Origin: Eubacteriales bacterium
Lineage (GTDB): Bacteria > Bacillota_A > Clostridia > Christensenellales > Aristaeellaceae
Reading direction: 5' to 3'
DNA: 9,937 nucleotides
Assembly: GCA_030528845.1 (NCBI GenBank)
Contig: JAUMYC010000007.1
Span: 9,963 to 19,899, forward strand
The notes under the pieces were generated by a model. The model was not told the origin of the DNA, ran no database searches, and saw only the letters and a list, made by a program, of their open reading frames with translations. Each line of letters starts with the position of its first letter. Position 1 is the first letter of the stretch. This document shows, piece by piece, positions 7,028 to 9,937 of the stretch. Both the position numbers and the translations under genes were made by a program.

Positions 7028-8389
7028 TTATTCCTCCGCAAGGCGCGCGACGATCTCCTTAAAGACGCGGCCGCGCTCTTCGTAATCGGTGAACATATCG
7101 AAGCTGGCGTTGGCCGGGCTGAGCAGCACATTCCAGCCCTCCCCGGCAAGGCCCTGCGCCATGCGCACCGCCGCCGCAAAGTCGCTCCCGGCCATGTGCA
7201 CGCGCGCAAAGCCGTGTTCGGCGAGCTGCTTTTGCATCTGCCCCGCCGTCTGGCCGATCAGCACGACCTCCCGGATCTGCGAGCGCAGGATCTCCCGGCA
7301 GAGCTCGGAAAAGTCCTGATTTTTCTCGGAACCGCCCGCGATGAGCACCGTGGGCCTTTTCATCGTGCGCACGGCGACGACGGTCGAATCCGCGTTGGTG
7401 CCCTTGGAATCGTTGATGAAGGTGACGCCGCGGATGGTCTGTACCTGCTCGATGCGGTGCTCCACGCCGCGGAACGTGCGCAGCGTATGCGCGACGACCT
7501 CCGCCTTCACGCCCATGGACATGGCCAGCGCCGTCGCCGCCAGCGCGTTTTCAAGGTTGTGCTCGCCCTGGATACAGACCTCCTGCGCCGGGCAGATCTC
7601 CTGCGCGTCGTCCCTTGCGCCGAAGAGGATCATGCCCCCTCGCACGAACGCGCCGTATTCGATATCGTCCTTGCGGCTGAAGAAGGCCACGCGGCAGCGG
7701 GCCTCCCCCGCCATGGCGCGCACGGCCTCGTCGTGCCGATTGAGCACGAGCGTGTCGCCGTCCGTCATGTTGGCAAAGAGCTTCTTTTTCAGCCCGATGT
7801 ATACCTCCATCGTGCCGTGCCGGTTCAGGTGGTCCGGCGTGATGTTGAGCACCGCCGCCGCTTTGGGATGAAAGCGCGAGCAGGTCTCCATCTGGAAGGA
7901 GCTGACCTCGCACACGGCGACGTCGTCCACCGCAGAATCAAAGCACACGCCCGTGAAGGGGACGCCGATATTGCCCACGGCGTCGGCCTTTTTGCCCGCG
8001 TTTTTGAAGATCTCCGTGAGCAGGGTGGTGGTGGTGGTCTTTCCGTTGGTGCCGGTGATGGCCGCCGTCGTGCCGCGGAACATGCGCCATGCCAGCTCGA
8101 TCTCCGCGAGCACTTCTTTTCCCTGCGCGCGGGCCGCGGCGACCGCCGGGTGCGTGTCCGGGATGCCCGGGCTGAGCACGAGCGCGTCCGCCTGCGAGAC
8201 CAGCTGCACGGGGTCTTCTCCCAGATGCCATTCCACGCCCGGCCTGTGCAGGGCGGCCATGCCCTCACCCAGCTCCGCCTCGCTCTTTCTGTCGTTGATC
8301 AGGGCCGTGCAGCCGGCCTTCGCCAGCAGCTCCGCCGCAGCGATGCCCGAGCGCGCCATACCCATGACCAAAACCCGCTTGCCTTCCAT
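7028..8389 (-). CDS. murD: UDP-N-acetylmuramoylalanine--D-glutamate ligase MurD
   Basis: MurD adds D-Glu to UDP-MurNAc-L-Ala using ATP, in the cytoplasm. The start at 8389 gives 453 residues, typical for MurD. The N-terminal Rossmann-like domain begins KRVLVMGMARSGIAAAELL (4-22). The ATPase domain has the P-loop GTNGKTT (113-119), EVSSFQM (161-167) and NITPDHLNRHG (182-192). HNLENALAA is at 277-285. The C-terminal domain has FRGVEHRIEQV (306-316), NDSKGTN (327-333 region) and LLSPANASFDMF (422-433), followed by the YEERG..F signature. The frame is open upstream as far as 8515, but GGAGG about 9 nt before the ATG at 8389 fixes the start. The upstream extension would be a Pro/Arg-rich tail unlike MurD. 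It overlaps no neighbour and its stop abuts the ftsW TTG. Confidence 0.97.
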   Translation of the reverse strand: MEGKRVLVMGMARSGIAAAELLAKAGCTALINDRKSEAELGEGMAALHRPGVEWHLGEDPVQLVSQADALVLSPGIPDTHPAVAAARAQGKEVLAEIELAWRMFRGTTAAITGTNGKTTTTTLLTEIFKNAGKKADAVGNIGVPFTGVCFDSAVDDVAVCEVSSFQMETCSRFHPKAAAVLNITPDHLNRHGTMEVYIGLKKKLFANMTDGDTLVLNRHDEAVRAMAGEARCRVAFFSRKDDIEYGAFVRGGMILFGARDDAQEICPAQEVCIQGEHNLENALAATALAMSMGVKAEVVAHTLRTFRGVEHRIEQVQTIRGVTFINDSKGTNADSTVVAVRTMKRPTVLIAGGSEKNQDFSELCREILRSQIREVVLIGQTAGQMQKQLAEHGFARVHMAGSDFAAAVRMAQGLAGEGWNVLLSPANASFDMFTDYEERGRVFKEIVARLAEE

Positions 8390-8440
8390 ACGCCTTTTCC
8401 TCCGCTCTTCCCGGCAATGCGCCGCGATATTTTCTCCTTC

Positions 8441-8483
8441 AAAAAAGCAAACAGGGGAAGCTTTCGCCGCCCCTTGTTTTTTT
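8441..8483. terminator. Bidirectional terminator-like hairpin between mraY and murD
   Basis: On the minus strand AGGGG (8474-8470) pairs with CCCCT (8457-8453). Inside a C/T mismatch, GGC pairs with GCT (one G-U) around a GAAA tetraloop (8465-8462). The stem is followed by GTTTGCTTTTTT (8452-8441). On the plus strand the same stem is followed by TGTTTTTTT. Both strands therefore have a stem plus a T-rich tract. It lies in the 115-bp gap, upstream of the murD ribosome binding site. It may end or attenuate the murE-mraY transcript, though no clear promoter for murD follows. Confidence 0.6.
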
Positions 8484-8504
8484 CGGCCATGCGGCCCCGG
8501 CGGC

Positions 8505-9497
8505 TCAGGCGGCAAAGCCCATGAGCGCGACGAGGCAGACGATGGTCGTGACGATGTAATACATGCTCACCACATGCGTCTCAGGCATGCCGGAGAGCTC
8601 GAAATGATGCTGCAGCGGCGACATCTTGAAGATGCGCTTGCCGTGGGTGGCCTTAAAATAGCACACCTGAATGATCACGGAGAGAGAGCTGGTCATCATG
8701 CAGATGCCGATGAGCGGCAGAAGCAGCGTCAGCCTCGTGCAGAGCGTGACCGCGGCGATGGCTCCGCCGATGGCAAAGGAGCCGCTGTCGCCCATAAAGA
8801 CATTGGCCGGGTGCGAATTATAGCGCAAAAAGCCCAGCAGCGCGCCCGCGCATGCGCCGCAGACGAGGGTAAGGTTGTAGTAGCCCTCGGCCTGCGCGCC
8901 GCTCGCGCCCTGACAGAGCAGCAGCGTGATCAGCGCGAGGGTGATGAAGTCGATCATCGAGCAGCCCGCCAGCAGGCCGTCGCAGCCGTCGAGCAAATTG
9001 GCCGAATTGACCGTGCCGACCAGCACGAACACCATAAACGGGATGAAGAACCAGCCCAGATCCCATTCCGCGCCGACAAAGGGCACGACCAGAGAGGAGC
9101 CGACCTCGAAATAGGCCCACACGGCAAGCCCCGCGGAGAGCACCAGCTGCGGGATCATCTTCTGCTTGGGCGTCAGGCCCAGGCTGCGCTTTTTCTTGAT
9201 CTTGATATAGTCGTCCACAAAGCCGATGGCGCCGAAGCCGAGGATGCTGAGCACGGCCACGGGGATGTACGCCCAGCTCGTGCCCGGCCTGTGCAGGATC
9301 ACCGGCACGAGCGCCATCGCGCCCATGAAGATGATGCCGCCCATCTGCGGGGTGCCCTGCTTTACTTTATGCGTGGCGGGGCCCAGTTCATTGATATTCT
9401 GGCCGAATTTCATTTTCTTGAGCCACGGGATCACGACCGGGCCAAGGGCCAGAGCGATGGCAAACGCCAGCAGCACGCACCAGATCAGTCTTTGCAT
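8505..9497 (-). CDS. mraY: Phospho-N-acetylmuramoyl-pentapeptide-transferase MraY
   Basis: MraY transfers phospho-MurNAc-pentapeptide to undecaprenyl phosphate, forming lipid I at the inner face of the membrane. The 330-residue length and about ten transmembrane segments suit the family. Motifs seen are THKVKQGTPQMGG (42-54), the acidic pair D95-D96 in GFVDDYIKIKK, VNSANLLDGCDGLLAG (163-178), and NVFMGDSGS (232-240) with D237. The C-terminal SPLQHHFELSG (293-303) is the family's histidine motif. The usual HHH reads QHH, with Gln from a CAG codon. NLLDGCDG also differs slightly from the common NLTDGLDG. The ATG at 9497 has AGGAGG 10 nt upstream. murE ends 49 nt upstream, with no murF between them. 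Confidence 0.97.
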   Translation of the reverse strand: MQRLIWCVLLAFAIALALGPVVIPWLKKMKFGQNINELGPATHKVKQGTPQMGGIIFMGAMALVPVILHRPGTSWAYIPVAVLSILGFGAIGFVDDYIKIKKKRSLGLTPKQKMIPQLVLSAGLAVWAYFEVGSSLVVPFVGAEWDLGWFFIPFMVFVLVGTVNSANLLDGCDGLLAGCSMIDFITLALITLLLCQGASGAQAEGYYNLTLVCGACAGALLGFLRYNSHPANVFMGDSGSFAIGGAIAAVTLCTRLTLLLPLIGICMMTSSLSVIIQVCYFKATHGKRIFKMSPLQHHFELSGMPETHVVSMYYIVTTIVCLVALMGFAA

Positions 9498-9546
9498 AAT
9501 TCTCTTCCCTCCTGTGTATACGGCGCCAACGCCGGAAGCCGCCCTC

Positions 9547-9937
9547 TTATACGCCCGCGCACTGCGCCGCGTGCTGTTCCAGAAGCTCCTTCACGACGAC
9601 CTTTTCGTCGAACGGGTATTTCACCCCGCGGATCTCCTGATAGGTCTCGTGGCCCTTGCCGGCCAGCACGAGCACGTCGCCCGGCTGCGCGATGCGCATC
9701 CCGTAGAGGATCGCCTCGCGCCTGTTTTCGATCACGGTATATTCGCACTCCGTCTTCAGGATGCCCTCCTCCACCGTCTTGAGGATGGCGAAGGGATCCT
9801 CGCAGCGCGGGTTGTCGCTGGTGAGGATGCAATAGTCCGCCAGCCGTCCGCCGATCTCGCCCATGAGCGGCCGCTTGGCGTGGTCGCGGTCGCCTCCGCA
9901 GCCAAAGAGCGCGATCAGGCGCTTTTTGCACGTCTGG
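9547..9937 (-). CDS. murE: UDP-MurNAc-tripeptide synthetase MurE (partial, C-terminal 129 residues)
   Basis: Only the C-terminal part is present. The reading frame is open to the right edge without a start. MurE adds the third stem-peptide residue. The visible part shows LIALFGCGGDRDHAKRP, then MGEIGGRLADY, then the substrate-specificity motif DNPR within TSDNPRCEDP, and near the end GDVLVLAGKGHETYQ. In the family, DNPR together with GKGHE goes with meso-diaminopimelate as the added amino acid, while Lys-adding enzymes have a different motif. This supports mDAP-type peptidoglycan (inference from established motif knowledge). An internal ATG at 9864 is not the true start because homology continues upstream of it. 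Confidence 0.95.
   Translation of the reverse strand, partial: QTCKKRLIALFGCGGDRDHAKRPLMGEIGGRLADYCILTSDNPRCEDPFAILKTVEEGILKTECEYTVIENRREAILYGMRIAQPGDVLVLAGKGHETYQEIRGVKYPFDEKVVVKELLEQHAAQCAGV

Noticed and set aside
8010..8045. Short GT-rich repeat (gtggtggtggt) in murD
   Set aside because: It encodes the threonine run after the GTNGKT P-loop and is explained by coding.
8299..8490. 63-codon minus-strand open frame starting just after the mraY stop and overlapping murD (basic N-terminus MAEKNKGRRKLP)
   Set aside because: No Shine-Dalgarno sequence, codon use unlike the neighbours, and it reads through the terminator-like hairpin and then out of frame into murD.
8390..8515. N-terminal extension of MurD by 42 codons
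   Set aside because: The extension is Pro/Arg-rich and unlike MurD, overlaps the end of mraY, and a strong GGAGG precedes the internal ATG at 8389.
5456..8524. Very long open frame (about 1022 codons) on the plus strand, antisense to murA, ftsW and murD
   Set aside because: It runs through three well-identified genes on the other strand. The product is Arg/His/Ala-rich with no recognisable domain, as expected for a GC-rich codon-bias shadow.
7953..9782. Long plus-strand open frame (about 609 codons) antisense to murD, mraY and murE
   Set aside because: Low-complexity, charged translation with no family motif. The opposite strand carries convincing mur genes with ribosome binding sites.

Overview
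This window is most of a division and cell-wall (dcw) gene cluster, read entirely on the minus strand, from a GC-rich endospore-forming Firmicute, most likely a member of Clostridia. The evidence for a spore former is the last gene at the left edge. It is spoIIGA, which encodes the membrane protease that activates the sporulation factor sigma-E, and the DNA in front of it carries many Spo0A-box-like motifs. The MurE fragment has the DNPR motif of meso-diaminopimelate-adding enzymes, so the peptidoglycan is probably mDAP-type. I cannot assign a genus.

In transcription order (right to left) the genes are murE (3' part only), mraY, murD, ftsW/spoVE, murA, ftsQ/divIB, ftsA, ftsZ and spoIIGA (5' part only). 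murE, murD and murA act in cytoplasmic precursor synthesis, mraY makes lipid I, and ftsW encodes the SEDS glycosyltransferase or its sporulation paralogue. ftsQ, ftsA and ftsZ form the divisome core. No gene for murG, murC, murB or murF lies inside the window, and murA occupies the place after ftsW where murG is usual in Bacillus-type clusters.

The coding density is high and most neighbours are tightly spaced (murD and ftsW abut exactly). Four gaps carry signals. The mraY-murD gap (8390-8504) holds a hairpin with U-tracts on both strands. The ftsW-murA gap (5761-5851) has two inverted repeats directly before the ribosome binding site. The ftsQ-ftsA gap (3585-3717) has a good extended -10 promoter for ftsAZ. 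The ftsZ-spoIIGA gap (674-1036) starts with a strong ftsZ terminator, followed by two clusters of Spo0A-box-like heptamers separated by a perfect hairpin, then a TATAAT element and spoIIGA with a GTG start.

Taken as a whole this is a recognisable cluster rather than a new system. The most interesting points are the dense Spo0A-box arrangement before spoIIGA, the possible transcription break inside the cluster between mraY and murD, the missing murG/murC/murB, and several substitutions in normally conserved loops of FtsA, FtsZ and MraY. Long open frames on the plus strand are composition shadows of the real genes.
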